Positions 22,687 to 37,700 of a stretch of DNA of 64,000 nucleotides are shown here, one piece after another. Source of the DNA: Tethya wilhelma (lineage: Eukaryota; Porifera; Demospongiae; Tethyida; Tethyidae). The notes under the pieces were generated by a model, which was not told the origin of the DNA, did no database searches, and saw only the letters and a program-made list of their open reading frames with translations. Position 1 is the stretch's first letter. Each line of letters opens with the position of its first letter. The stretch spans positions 4,028,849 through 4,092,848 of the forward strand of contig CAXIPT010000001.1 of the NCBI GenBank assembly GCA_964030475.1, in the 5' to 3' direction. Both the position numbers and the translations under genes were made by a program.

Positions 22687-25600
22687 ATGAGTGAAGAGAA
22701 ACTGCAGAGGGAAATTCAGTATCTTACAAGTGAGTACACAAGTGTCTATTGATCAAGCTGAGTTTAAAATAGATCATACTTTAGTATAGATGCTGTGTGG
22801 TCAAATATGTAGATCTACCAGTCATAGGTTTAGTCTCGGAACGTCTGGCCCGCACCCGAGACTATCATAGGTTGTCATGGATACCCCACAGCCCCATGAT
22901 GGCTACGTTTACAACATGGTTATTATTTGTTTCAACCTATTGTAGGACTGATTGAATCTCATAAAGCTAGAGGCAGCTCAAACCACAAGGTGACGAAGAA
23001 GAATCATTACAGACCTCAGGGACTGCACAAATACAAATGGAATAACAAGTACACACGAATTATCTCAATGAAAGGTACATTATTATTAATTTTACTTTTT
23101 TTTTAAATATAGCAATACCACTACTACCACAAGTGTATCTAAAGTCACCCACAAAAGCACAAACAAGCCTCGGAATCATTGCCATCCATATGCACCTTCA
23201 TCAAGTGTCACCAAGAGAGCTAGTCAACATGGAAACCTAGTGTATCGACCTGTAGCAGCCAGTGTGGATGGAAGCAATACAGCAGCAGCAGGTGGCAGCT
23301 CAACCGCACTCATCAGTTCTACTAAAGTTTCACCATCAATGTCGTCAGGAAACATTTCAAGTAGTTTTAAGAAGACTAGATCACAAATGAACTCTCCTCG
23401 CAGAAAGAGGAAGATCTCAAAATCCAAAGGTTCATCTCCTGCTCTGAAAAATCAAAAGTGAGTCCTAATGTTGTTAAGTTTCTGTGATATAATTATAATT
23501 ATCGGCTTTGTATTTTCACCATTAGCAAATACGTCTGGAAGGCCTCCACTGAGAGTGCATCAAGGTACCAATGCAGTAGATAGTGAATGTTAGTGTGCAG
23601 CTATAATGCAAAGTGTTTATGTCTCTTTATAATAGTCAGCTAGAGAGCCGTAAGCTCCCTAATAAACGACAGCTAAAGTGGAGAAGGGCATCTTTAGACA
23701 AGAAACAACCGAAAACGTCTCAAACTAGCATTGTCAGAGTGAAGTCAAGTAGTAAATCATCTCCCGGTAAGAGTAATAGGCACACTCCTCTGAAAAGTAG
23801 GTATAAATGGAAAAGAAGAACATCACAAGGTATGCCTTAAGTTTGACACATACATTGTTATTGTTCTTGTCATCAGTGGTCATGTTATTTTTATTGTAAC
23901 AGAGTCAAAGCTACATATAAGTCCCTGGAAAGTTCCACAGTCACCTCTTATCGCTAGAGGGAAATACTCACTGGTATGCAAATACAGTACAAACTGTTTC
24001 TGTAATTGTTCATCAAGCTGATTTTATGTGTTCCAAGGTTCGTTCATCTTTACTGGAGAAACACTTCTACTCTAAAGAACAAAGCAGTTTTCAATACAGG
24101 TATGTATTGTGGATGCTGTGTAAGTAATGGTAGAGTAGAGTAGTGACAACCTTCTTCTATTGTTGTCATGTCAGGAGACTAAAGTACATTCTCAAGCACA
24201 CCCCCTCAAGATTACACATGAAGTGCCCAGTGGAAGCAAGGAAAAATTCCGGCAACAGAGTCTGGACTGCTTCCATGAAAAACAACCCTTCTCAGCAAGC
24301 TGACTCACAACCTCTACACAAGGCCAAGTTACATCGAGGGAACAAAGTGTGGACTAGTAGTGATGCTAAGAGTTCCATTGATTCAAGAAAGGCTAGTTCA
24401 AAGACATCTTTAGTGCTGTTGGGTGAGGGTAAATACATGCTGGACTCTTCCAAGAGAAGGCTGAAGAGAACCTCTTCTTCATCGCTCAGTACTGATAGGA
24501 GAGAGGCTTCAGTTAAGAACTATTTGGCAAGGTACCTATACCATTGCGAACAGATTAGTGATAATATTTTGTGTCATCATAACCTCTGTAGCTGTGCTGT
24601 GCAGAGAAGTCGGAAACACATTTGGCTTGGAAAGAAGCACAAGAACAAAGTGCTCAACAAATTCAAGCACTACTGTATATTCTTTAACAAATTTGGTGAG
24701 CTGTTTCTTGCTGTCATATCTTCTACCAAATTGAATGTTCTTGTAAAACACTGAAGGTAAATGCAGTCGTGGTGACAAGTGCCCATATGTTCATGACCCA
24801 GAGAGAGTAGCGGTATGTCCCAAGTAAGTACCATCTGCATAGAGATCATTCTATTGTTCAGTTGTGTACACTGTCCTATAGATTTTTAAAGGGTACATGT
24901 GAAGAAACTGATGGAACGTGTCTACTCTCTCACAAAGTGAAGAAAGAGAAGGTGATGTACTAACAATACATTGTGGCCTCTCTGCTTCCATTGATATTAT
25001 TTGTGAAACACAATAGTGGAAGTGGGGATGGTTTATAAAGCCTCTAATAAAATTGTTAACATTAAGTTCACCTCTGTCTCTCCCTCCAGATGCCAGTTTG
25101 TTCCTTCTTCCTACGAGGGATATGTGCCAGAGACACGTGTCCCTATCTCCATGTCTCCGTGGACAGGAAAGCCAGTGTTTGCCCTGATTTCATCACTGGA
25201 TATTGCCCAAGAGGAGAACAGGTCAGTTTGGCTGCATTGTCTGTATGTGGGGTGGAGTATTCTTTTTTGTCTAACTAGTGTACATTGCAACATGTACTGG
25301 ATTGTCCTGAATTCTTGAGCTCTGGAAGTTGTTCAAAGGGTAAGAATTGCCCACTTAGACACCACAAGATACGCAAACAGAAGAATCCTGCTGATTTGAT
25401 TCGAAAGGTATAGTTGCTTCAGGACTCATTGCTTGTTCTCAATAATACACAGTCACCCATGTTGTTGTGTTTAGCCCACTACATCAGTAAAGACCCCAAT
25501 GGCTTTCAGGAAAATTGGCAATAAAAGAGTGAATGTGTTTAGTGAAGATAGCCCAAGTGTTGTTTCTGAAAAGACGGTGTTTACAAATGAACTCGAGTTT

Positions 25601-25699
25601 ATTCCACTGGATTGTGATGAAGGTATATAATTTTCATAATTGCCCTCATTGTTTAGTGTACTTTTTTCTTTCTCAGGCCCGGATTTCATTGCTTTGTAA
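22687..25699 (+). CDS. ZC3H3: CCCH zinc-finger protein ZC3H3 (Smicl-like)
   Basis: Fifteen exons join in frame to 628 residues. The start MSEEKLQREIQYLTRLIESHK matches the short N-terminal helix of the family. A long basic, Ser-rich region follows with repeated KYKW-type motifs (HKYKWNN, KYVWKAS, YKWKRRTS), as in vertebrate ZC3H3. The C-terminal third has five CCCH fingers in a row, beginning CIFFNKFGKCSRGDKCPYVH and ending CPEFLSSGSCSKGKNCPLRH. The human protein also has five fingers. ZC3H3 is a nuclear factor for mRNA polyadenylation and export. The exon 2 donor was chosen as AA/GTACAC at 23048, because only this keeps frame into exon 3; the better-looking AAAG/GTACAT at 23074 does not. The protein is shorter than the vertebrate one (about 950), the difference lying in the low-complexity region. 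Confidence 0.93.
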
Positions 25700-27339
25700 G
25701 GAAGACTGGTAATATACATTCAGGTATAGTAGTTTTTTAATTCATATCCATGTATATTATGTTCACTGTTTTTTCATCAAAAAAAGTTGTTTCTCTGATC
25801 AGTTTCGTACGCATGCGCAAATTTTGGCGCCATCGCGTATCGTTCAAAGATACACCGCGCGCGCTCACGTATTTAGAATTAACGACCTTTTCCCAAATCA
25901 CTGTTGACGGCAGAGATGGTCATCTTTCACGACCAGTATGATCTATGGAAGAACTGAAGTAGCTCTTAAGGACGCATGGAGATGACCAAATCTTCACTAG
26001 AGTGCTGTTCGTTCTTTGCAGTCAGTCAATGTGGCAGTTTCACAAGTGTTTCACTGAGCCGCCGGTTGATCTAGAAGACAGCTGACCATATAAGGTAAGG
26101 TATTATGTTGCGCGAAAATAGACAAAGGACACATGCACAGTGGACTTGTGTCTTCTTTTGAGCTTGTACATCCGTTGGATAATATTATATTGGTACTGTA
26201 TACTTGTACATTGCATGTTAATGTTTCCCCTTATGTGTATCATACTCTGGCTTGGTTATCAGTATGTGTATAGGAGATAATTTATTCCCAGACGGCATAT
26301 ATTTCCGGACTGGCCACGCTGAACCTGCTAATGCCTGTCCTACCTGATAATATTGAAGGGTAACTATCAACAAGCACAGATAAGAAGTCCCACATACACA
26401 GGATAGAGCTTATCCGAGCTTATTTGATTGCGTGCTGTCCAGAAATTTGTGTCCAGTGTCCGTTTTTTTGTTTAACCCTTTCTGAACTCAGTAGTACAAG
26501 TAGAGGGCTGAATGTCTGGTTGGCTGCAGAGTGCATGTAAGAGAATCTAGTTGTGGCATTACTTGGGCCTTAGCCAATTCTCTCGTGCAAATTTCTACCC
26601 TTGTCTGACAATGCATGTAAATGTCTGGGAATAGCTTGACCAAGGGTCACAATAATATTGCATGTGAATCTACATGTGTAGGACTATACACTGCATTTGT
26701 GGGGTATGTGTGAGAGGTATGTCTGAAGTATGCACCAGTACTATATCAATATCCCCAGCATTGGCGATTAAATTGATGCAGTAAAAAAACTGTCCAGACA
26801 TTGATTACTTCCTCTACATATCCCTCAGGCCCTGGTAGTACAATCCCTCTGCATCTTTGTATTGCTTACTAATGATGCCAAATAGGACTAAGAAGTTGGA
26901 TGTGCTTCTCCAAGAATTATTTTCTTTTCAAGCAATAATTGGAATCATGTGTTCTTGTAAATTAGAGTGCTACTGCATTATGGTCATGTAGTCATTAGGA
27001 ATTATGAATATTGTTATAATAGGGCATAGAATTTTGTACAAATTTGCTGAACTTGCTGATTTGATGCTGGATTTAGTGGGAACACCTTAGCTTCACTGAA
27101 TATCATGAATAATACCAACACCACAGTGTAACTTATACTGATTCCCCCAACAATACTTGGTTCATTAGAAACTGTGGTAAATCCTGTGATTCTCGTGATT
27201 AGAGTTTGTACAACTTTCCCGGCACGTTATAAGCAGCTCTCCTCAGACTCTCTTCTCATATTTTAGAAACTTTACACGTTAGAATTTACCTTCTTTTGTC
27301 TGTTGTGTCTTTCAAGCTTCACATTTTGGGGGGTTAGAA
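25700..27339. promoter_or_regulatory. Upstream region of the FN3 receptor gene
   Basis: No coding exon is seen. A CpG-containing patch at 25805-25870 holds GCATGCGC (25811-25818, NRF1-like half sites) and TTTGGCGC (25823-25830, an exact E2F-type core). A good donor (AAG/GTAAGG near 26095) could end a non-coding first exon spliced to just upstream of the ATG at 27340. The remaining 1.2 kb is AT-rich with nothing recognised. Confidence 0.4.
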
Positions 27340-28646
27340 ATGTCTTTAAGGCTGTTGATAATTGTGTTGTTATTTGCTGCAGTGAACTGTGGTGGAAGAG
27401 AAGCAGTGAGGTCAAAGTGTTTGGAGAGTCTACTGCAAGCAGAGAAAGAAAAGAAGACATTTGATTTACCCAAACCAGCTAAAGGACTGCCAGCTCAGCA
27501 AGATGGCTTTAGTGGTAAGTCTCTGTTGACTGTGAGGGAGAAATGGTGGATAGAATTTAATGTATTCATTGTAGTCATGTTCTTTACCAGGCGTGTAGCA
27601 TGTGATATTTAGAAAGCATGCAGAAATGCGTTGACTAACTGTTCTGTGGCGTGTGTGGTAATTAGACCTTGGTTTCCGAGTTTTCACAGCTTCGTACACT
27701 CTGTGGTTGTAGGTTAGGGAGTTCTTGGTAGCTGGTAGTATGCCGCCATAGCTTTGTGCTTATTGTAAGAATGTAAATAGTTCTGTGAGAATATTTGTTG
27801 GTGACGTCAATTTTGCATCCTGGTTTGGAGGGTTAGTGTGATTTTCCCTTTCATTTTGTGGTCTCTTGTGTTGCACAACAATAAATGTTCCCAAGAAAGC
27901 CTCAGCTTCTGTATTAATTTGTACTTTTGGTCATATACTAACAGGTGAACCTCCACCAGGTCTTGGAGAGGTGCAGCTGCAGTTTGTTAATGTCAGCTCT
28001 GTCCTCTTGTCTTGGAGCTACCACTACCCAACACCACAAATCGAATTTATTGTCCAATGCAGCCACAATGGAGAACCTTACATCTGCTGCTCAAATCTGT
28101 TGAACAGTACACGCTATGTTTACACTGACCTGGAATATGGTGGCTATTACCAGTTCAGGGTCTTAGCCTATCATCTTGGCCTGGTCAGTGAACCAACAGA
28201 GACCTATTCTTTTGTCAATGGTATCACTGGTGAGTGCATGTGGAAGGGTTTCATAGCAACACTGTGTCATATTACATTGTTGGTTTTGTGCTAGCTCCTC
28301 CTGGGCCCCCAACTGATGTGAGAGCCTTAGGTGTGTCTCACAGCAAAATTACTATAAATTGGAAGGGACCAACCACACCCACACCCCTTCATTATATCAT
28401 CAAGTTGGGTACCGAACCAAATCTATTGGATGTGGTAGGTTTAGTTGCTGTGATACAAATGGTATTTCTTGGTTTGTATGTCTAGCGACCCCTTACCTTT
28501 CCATTACAGACTGTGGTGGTCTACAGAAGTGTTCTCTATACCTTCACAAATCTATTACCAGGAAGAGTGTACTATTTTCAAATTATATCTGACATAAGTG
28601 GGCACGTCAGCATACCAACTTCCATCATCAATGCTTCTACAGGTTA

Positions 28647-28713
<67 letters not shown>

Positions 28714-31700
28714 TCTGGTAAAGGGTCATTTCAGTTGGTTGCTGTAGATCTAGCATGCATCTTTGTGTTACAATCTTTACCACATTTGTTTTTCTCATGT
28801 CATACAATGGTATCTTGTACATGTACTTCATGTCACTAAAGTTGTATTCAAAAATTGTGTTGTTCATGGAGGATGTTTGTGACTCTTATCCGTCAACCAA
28901 TTTCTGTCGTGCAGTTGTACTTCTTTCTCTCCCTAGCCTTTCTTCTCATCTCCTCCTCCTCTCGTGCACCTACACACACACATGTACACACACACATACA
29001 CACACACGTACCATACTCACACATACATTTACTTCATGCATCCTATCGCTTTTTCTTGCTCTAAGCTAAGGTGTGCCCCAGGCTTTGTTTGTTGTGGTGG
29101 TTTGTTATTTGTGTCGCGAAAATTGGCTACCCTCTTGTAAGTTACAAATAGGTCTGTTTTGTGGGTTTGGAATCGACCCTGCTCCCTTCCAGGAGACGCT
29201 GTATTTTTAAGGAGGACTTCTACTTGTTGTTTACCTCATGGGATGTGTGGGCTCACCAGCTAGTCCTGTAGTTATGTCGTACCTTTTCTATCTCAAACCC
29301 AACATTTTTGTTTTTGTATTTGGCCAATGACATGTGGGTTTGATTCTCCTGTTGGTGTTAACATTTGCCTGATAAAGGACAAACATTTGAAACGGCAACT
29401 GGTACGATTTTTTTGGAAGTGTTGACCCAAGATCAGCCAAATGTTTTTCGACGTTTTTGATCTATACAAGTAGCCATGGATGAGCTAACCCAGCTATGTA
29501 GCTCATGTTGCCTAATATGATTGTATGTGTTTCGTGGAAATTTTTGTGCTTTCCTTAAGTGGTCCAATGGCCTTCTCATTTCGCCTTCAACCCACCTCCA
29601 CTTGTTCCCTGGGTTCTATGTGAAGCATGCGTGCACGGCCTACTCACCCCTACACGCCCTGTGTCAGTAAAGAGCACCACCTTGTTCATCAGTCTCATTT
29701 GTGTGTCACTTAACAAACCACAGGAATCCTTTGGCAGTGTGTGCGGACCAATAATAATATTATTATTATATCTGAGATCAATGGTCGTCCTCTACAGCAC
29801 TGCCGTAGTAACCATCGATAGGTTGACTCTACGAATTGGATGCGTGTATGATAAGAGCTTTAAGGTATTTGATTGACCTGGTCTGGAGCTGTATGTTACC
29901 CGTGGGCTTGTGAGACATTTTTGTTCATTTGAACTCCCCCCTTTTTCTCGAAATTGTGTTTGTGTATGTGTGTGCGTGTGTGTGGTGTGTGTGTGTGTTC
30001 ATGTGTTCGTGTGTTTGTGGAAATTGAGTTCTAGAGTGTGCATACATGTGTGGAACTTTATATGTGCACCAACTGTGTATTTACTGCAAACCAAGATATA
30101 CAAAGTCTAATCGTTATGATTGTACCTACTATTGTGTGTGGTTGGAACTAAGTGCACACACGTTATCAGTCATGGTGTTTTCTTTCTCCCAAATGTTATT
30201 TTGTCCATCAGGAGTAATTTGTTCTTGAGTATGCACTGGTGCAAACCACCACGAGCGATTCTCAGCTGAGTCAGCGGTCCTATTCACTTGCGTGTGTGTG
30301 TGTGTGTGACACCATGTGGTGGTCGTACTTTCATGCACTTCTCCATTGATCGTTAACACATTGTAGTATTTATACTACTGTTGGCAATCTCGATAATTTC
30401 TCTATCAAGATGTAACGGTATATATACTTACTGACACTGTCTATACTGACACTGTGTGTGTGTATAGTACTTCAGTAAATTTGAGCTTATTTAGTGATTA
30501 TCCTAATCTTTATTGTGTGTAGGAAATTTCCCATGGTTGTTGTTTTGTGGTGTTATTGATTGTTTGTTAGCGTGTAAGTTGAAGTACGAGACACTTGAAA
30601 ACTGCCAACTAAGCCTCCATTTTAGGAAGATGGGACACAAACATATTGTATGTTCTAAGTGGGTGACTAAGTGAATACTCTTGTATCGATGACAAAGTGG
30701 AGAGTGTACAGAAACTACATTTCATCTTGTCACTTTTTGGTTGTGTGCGTGCTTGTTCATTAGGACAGGCTATATATGCGAGTGAGGATAATTATTATTG
30801 GAGTAATTGTCATTACATCGCTGTGGATGTATAAACACGGCTAGTAATTATTATTATTGCCATTACAATATACAATCATTATTTTCACGGTCATATTATC
30901 TATCACTGGGGTGTTGTGCTGTAACTTGAGGAATAAGATTCGAATGACATTGTGTGCATGGGTTTTTGTAAATTCTTCCCTTAAATGGTATTTGGGACAC
31001 ACGTCCAAAACCGACCGCTCTAAAGTGGTTCTATCTTGGGTGTATGATCATGTCTCAGCAGCAATTGACTTGTGTTTCATTCCTGAGTGCATAGCAAACA
31101 TTCATAACGTGTCTGCATCTAATGAGTAATTAGTAACGAATGCTACATTGAGCCATTGTATATATATATGTGTATGTGCATGAGTGTACACTATTATAAC
31201 AAACACAGAATACTGTCAGTGCATGCTATTGCAATAATAACCTCTTCACCAGGCTTATAATGAAATACCAGCGGCTGAGTGGCCTAGGCTCCACCAAAAG
31301 GTTGGATGATTGCCAGTGAACTGGTCCCAGCCAGAGACAAAGGGGAGGGTTTGGGAGCAGCTGCCATTTCATTGGTGTGTCTGGCATAGAGCTCCTCTGG
31401 AGGAGAGTGTGTGTGTGTGTGGAAGGAATCTGCAAGTCATCAGAGGTTGAATTGGAGGAACAATGTCACCAATTATCATGGCATTGTTTTTTTTAGAATT
31501 CCACAATAAGCAGCCCAAACAATGTGCCATTAAGACACACACTCTTTGAGGTGATTGTGTGTTAGTGTAGGAGATGACTTCAACAGAGTTGGACTGCCCC
31601 TCTGTTCTCTACATGAAAGCATGCATGTGTTTTTTGTGTAGCAGACATCGACCTCTACAGATGCAACAGTTTGTTTGACAGTGGAATTGAGTTTGGTTGT

Positions 31701-34700
31701 TTTCAAGCAGCTATACATTGCACTTGTGGTAAGTGGGTTGTAACCAAACAGAACATTACTGTATAGGCTTATCAGTATGGCTCAGGTGCTCCAATAATAT
31801 TATAACATTGTCACAAGCATTATTTGATACAACTGAGTGTGAGAGGTGAAATGATTGCACTCCTGTTGTCTTCCTATTGAGGGAAACCCTCAGCTACTAA
31901 TGAAATTACTGGGTGGAAGTGTGCAGAGGAGAGAGGTAGCTGTCTACACATCACAGAGCAAGTGGTACAACTTCACAGGACAGGAGAGGGAAAAAAAACA
32001 ATTTTTATTCTCTGAGTAACAAATGTGTTCTGTTTTGGGTGCCTCTAATTATTACGACATGGTTCCAGTCTCTGTACTCTGACTCGGTGACCCCAAGTCT
32101 ACCAGCAGTAGGAATGTGTACATGTATACAAACTTTCTGCCGTTTCAAGTAGTCTCTTGAGGAATTGATGTTCTCCAAATGATGCCAAATGTGTAATTAT
32201 TAGTTTTTGTTGTTGCTGCGTTTGTGTATGTATTTGTATGTATATGTACAACGGCAGGCTCCTTAATGTACATGACCGCTCATGTTACCCCCCGTGTAGC
32301 ACTAACAGACAAATTAATATGCGCTACAACATCAACAGCGAAAGAGCTTGTATACATACTATCGAGAAACACAGAATGCACAAATTTATGACACCATCAG
32401 ATGTCTCTCTCTTGTTCATCTACTAGTCCTCTAGTGGTCAAGTTGCACTGTGACATTTTGCACTACATGACTACTTGTGAGAAGTACAATGTCCAGTGGC
32501 AGCTGTTGTGTTAGTTACCTAAGTATCTTGTTTGTTTTGATGTCAATTAGTTAAAAGACACACTCCATTACGGTCGTCTTTTGAGCAAATATTTGCAGGC
32601 AATTAAATATTGCATTCACTGATAATTATAGGGGCATCTCAGTTTTGTTCGTTATGAGGAACGGAAATTAGGCGTGGGAGAGTGATTGTGTTACAGTCGG
32701 TGTGCCAAGGTTGGTTCTGACATCAGATGGCAGAGCAATGCTGTAATCACCAGCAGGACCTAAACTATTGTTTACCTTACTTGTGGGTTTTAAAATGCTT
32801 CAATCCCTCCTAAGCTAAATGGTGCACCGTGCAATCGTTTTTGTGGAGGTAGTGTTCGGGCTACAGAAACCCACTACCGGTGAAGTAGGATTCACTTTGC
32901 GTGTTTTGTCATGTAGGAAGCTTGTCTCCAGGTGACAGTGGGTGATGCAAACCCACTTGCTACAGTCAGTTGATGCCAATGGGCAGCAATCCAGCCCAAC
33001 TGTACCTTTAAGCTCAGCAAGCTGTCTCGTGAATTATCATTCCTCCCAAAGGCCTCTCCTTACTTTTTTTGGGTTGCAACTAACTTAATGCACTTCACTC
33101 AATGCTCCAGCCTCACCCTTGTAAAACACTCGATTGTATCGTGGAGTTCATCCAGTTCGTAGAGCACATTGGTTGCATATGTATGTATGTACTAGAACGC
33201 TAGACTGGTGCACTTTCAAGTTCCTATACCCATTAGGTAGGAATACTCCTTCTGTTGCATTAACCCTAACTCGCCTAGCCATATGTGCACTTCATTTATG
33301 CCTGTACAGTAGTTTCTGTTGCATAGTCTGTATGTATAGGTGCATTACTCATATGAAGAATACACTCTTACATTCCAATCGAATTATTATTATCATTATT
33401 ATTGTTATTATTATATTTTTGCTTGCATGCAATTGCGTCAGTTGTCAAGAGTTCAATTAGAGGCTAAGGAATAAAGTCTAGACTGCTGAAAGTGGTTTAG
33501 CAATCGCTATGGTTACCATGGTAGTGCCAGTGGAATGTGACCACACCTTCTGGTGTGGACTCTCTTCTCATTGCCACCCTTCTCTCTCCTGGTCCAAGAT
33601 TATGGCATTATCAACTTTGTGGTTCGCGTAATTGGCTGCGTTGATTCGATTAACCCAGCATACCTCTCACCAGCCAACCAGCTATGTATAGCCACACATG
33701 TGTTGGTTGTAGCTCAGGGTAGTGTGGTGTTGGTATTGGCCTGAAGGCTAGGGCAATAGACCCTGGTGGGATTATTTGATCCAATAATGAGGCACACAAA
33801 TTGCTGCTAATGATGCTGATATCACTGGTAATTGTTATGACCAGATTCAAGTGCACTGGAGTGTACTGTTACTCTAAGGTCACCACTACTACAGGTGTAG
33901 TGTTGAAACTCTTTGAGTGGAAGGGCTTTATGTTTTGGCACCATTGTGCCTTGCATACTTGATGTGGATGTGTGTACATGGTATGTTGCTGCATCTGTCA
34001 AAAAGGAACTGTCACACATGCACATGGTACACTCCACCACACTTTATGCAAATAGTCACTATGTAAACACATGCACACTGGCACATGTGTGTGCATGTAC
34101 ATGCATCCTACAGTTGATTTCAAACCACCATCCTTTTAGTGGTTTATTGACACTTCACAGGGTAGTTGGCATTTCAGCTGGTGCTCTCTTTGTGCTGTGT
34201 GTTATGATAGTGATTTATCTGTTATTTTAAGACAAAGAAGTTTGCTTAGATAACTGCCCAGGGGCAACACTTATCAACTGGCATATATAATGGCATTTTC
34301 TCACTGCAAGGTGAGCACATTGGCTCTATCAATACAACACTCTGATGACGTTAAGGGCCGTTTTGGTGAATGGTTTTAGCCACAGTCAACCAAGCGCTCT
34401 GTGAATATCATTAGTCTCAACTTGGTGGTTGAATCAGCTGTTTAGATACGTTGATTGCTCTCCACTATTATTTTGACAAGTGGAGTGCGGGAACATCTGC
34501 TGCGTACTCTGTGGACTCCGTGTATCACCCCAGATGTCATTAGTTTGCCACTGTGGTTATTGTTGCAATATAGCCTATGGTTTTTAGGTTGCAGCTTGTA
34601 TGGGAGGATTTATTAGATTTGCATAGCTCTTAATTCACTAATGGAAAGTGGAATCTACTATGAATGAGTGTGTGTGCTCTATAGCTGCATACGTGGTGGT

Positions 34701-37700
34701 GGTGGTGGTGGTGCATTTATGCCGTGATACTGTGATATATATAGGTCACACTATTCTAGTAGTACATGCGATGTGTTTTGGTTGTAAAAATAAACCGATG
34801 AATTCCTGAGTGAATGAACGATTAAATGCACCATTTATTTTGAACTCTTCATCCCTTCTCTCTGCTCATAGTTCAAGTGGTTACTGTTTGCCACTCACTA
34901 ACATTCACACACATTTCACGCTCCACTGGCATTGTGCATGTACATACTTGTACATTCTCCTACCAACCAACATCCCCCCTAGAGTACATGCGTTACAAGG
35001 TGTACATGGCGCTCACTTGTAGCAGTCATGTTCTTCTGTAAACTGCATCTTTGTAGCCACAAATTGTTCCCCATTGTGTGTGGACATGTCGCAAGTGCTC
35101 TGTGTAAACTTTAGAATTAATTATTGTGTATGTGCCGTAATTGTAATTGCCTGTATGCACATGTACAAGCTAATGTGTGGTGGTTACGCTTCTCAGGGTG
35201 AGTGTGTGGTCGCGTGGCATGTGTCTGCACCAGAGAAGTAGTGGACACATTAGTGTTCCTTTTGCCCTCTGTCTTTGACCTCTTCACTGGAGATATCATT
35301 GCATTTTTGGTGGAGATCCAACGTGTAGCTATTTCAGTGTGAGTTTAATTTATCTCTGCATGGTGTTTGTCGTCCAATCTCTTGGGGTCCATTGGCTCCA
35401 GTCGATTAGTAGCCAATAGTGCTCTTTAGTTCTGTCTCCTGCCCACCACCAACTATCAGTTAAGTCCAACTTAAAAGGTTCAGCTCTGTCCTACTGCCCA
35501 CTGTGTTTACACAGCCTTGAAGTCACTCTGGGAGATATCAGGGCGTTGCTATCAGTGTGCATTCTGAAACTAATACTGATTCAAGGTTGTCTGATCCTCT
35601 CCTTCCAGATTAAGTAATAATAAGGGTGGCCTCTCACATTAAGTCTAATCCATTTATGTACATAATAGATATTGTGTAAGTTTAATGCAAAAAAATGGTC
35701 TGGTTACCAGTAGGAAGTATCTATCATTCACAAAAATTTTAACTAGTTTCTATACCTGATTCCTGGAAATACACCAGGAGTTTAAAATTTGGTATGGTTA
35801 CCATGATGCAACTTTTTTTTTCCCTTTGAGGTGGTAGTCCACTTCTTTCCCCTTCTGATTGTAGAGATTAGCTAGTTGCTGTGATGTCACTATCCTCAGC
35901 CATCTCCCTCGATAGATGACCATGACTTATTTCTTGACTCTATGGTCTCCTCTGTTTGTATCAAAGTCTCCTCGGTTTGTATCAAATTACTCTCCATTCT
36001 TGGCCTGCTGACTCTCAGACTGGTCATGCACTAGTATACACATAGCCTCCTTGTTTTCTTATTCCAATTGTTTATTGTTTCAATGTAATTGATCTACAAG
36101 CAGTCACTTGGTTTTTGATTATATAATTGTTTGCAGCACATGATGCTGAGCATTTTGTATCCTTTGGGTACATTTTCCACCTCTGTTTTAGTTTGGGTTG
36201 ACATGCTAATTGTCTCACCTGAAAGTATAGGTGGTGACCCCCAGAGGTCATTCAGCTCTTTATAATTCAGGTGTTTCCCTCCATCTCTCCACCTGTTATT
36301 GAATTAAGATAATTAAGTAATTGAGGGTGCCCTGCTTACTACCCAGCTCCACTGCTGGCCCAGTACACCTGTATTGTGGATGTCCAGCCTGGGGAGTGTG
36401 GCTATGGGCTATCATATCTACCCACCTCCTTGGCCCAAGAAGCCCTTCTCTCTCAAACCTTGAAGCCTAGCTAAGCTCTCCAGGCTGGTTTTCCCAGGCC
36501 TTACCTAAACTATAGAACCTATCTGTTGTGCTTATAGTAGTGCATCTTTAAAATATTTATATGGTTGCAATTGAGAACGTTTTCTACATGCTTAGTATGT
36601 TTATTGTGCGGACTTGAAAGATTTGCATGCTATAAGAATATTCACTACTCTCCATATCCTGCAGCAAAGCATCCGTGCGGTATGGTTGTGTGTGATTAGA
36701 ATTCAATCATGCTTGGAAAGTTGGTGCACTTCTTAATAGGAAAAATGGCAGTAAAAATGTTGCAAGATAGTGTCGTTAGTTTTGCTTATAGCCAAGTATT
36801 CATGCGTTTAAATAGTTGTGGCAGTGTACATTGTTGTAATGTGTATATCAATTATTAGTGTAAACACAGCTTTGTCTCCAGCCATGTTGGGTGATTTGTT
36901 GACCGTGTTCTTGTACATTGACGAAGAGTAAACATGATTTGTATTGCTGTGTAGGTATACAGATGATAATAAGGTAATCGTGGTTTTAGTGTAGCAGCAA
37001 ATCAAAACACAAAAGGACGTGTTACTGGAACAATCCTCTTGAATAACTCAAGAGTTGTTCCTCAAGTGCCGCTCTACATGCATGCAACATGCTCGATAAT
37101 TGACTGTAGAATGCATATGGTGAGATCATATATGGGCTCTGGGGAAACATTATATTTCAGGACCCATTGTTGAGTTTTTTTGTGAGTTTGGTATCTTTTT
37201 CTCCCTTCATACACCTGTGTGAAGAAACCCATGCACCTGTGTAGTATGATGGGAAGCGTGGCCAACCACTCTGGAATAACACTGGAGTGAGGTTATATTG
37301 AGCACTGCAGCAGTACACTGTAGTCTTTGTGTCCCAGATTGTTGACTGTTGATTGAGTTAGCTTTCTTCTCTTTCTCTCGCTGCCTCTCCCAGCCATAAT
37401 GTGGTCTTTTGGGCAAGCATTGGACTCGAGTTGCATGGGTTCAACTTACATGTATTGTAGAGCTCACCAAATGCAAGAAGCCCTTGGTCATGTAGTGTAT
37501 GATGGTATGGTTAGTAATGGGAACGATTCCTCTGCTATTAGCTCACTGCATGATATCATGTATAACCCATCACATTATAGTTAGCAAAAGCAGAGCAATT
37601 AATAATTACTTAATTGCGGTGTGCTTTATACCTTATGCTGCATATACCATTATGGCTCTATGTGCCACCATTTGGCATTACTCATTTCCTGACTTATTTC

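Noticed and set aside
23049..23074. Exon 2 of ZC3H3 ending at AAAG/GTACAT (23074)
   Set aside because: It looks like a better donor, but it breaks frame into exon 3; the donor at 23048 keeps frame throughout.
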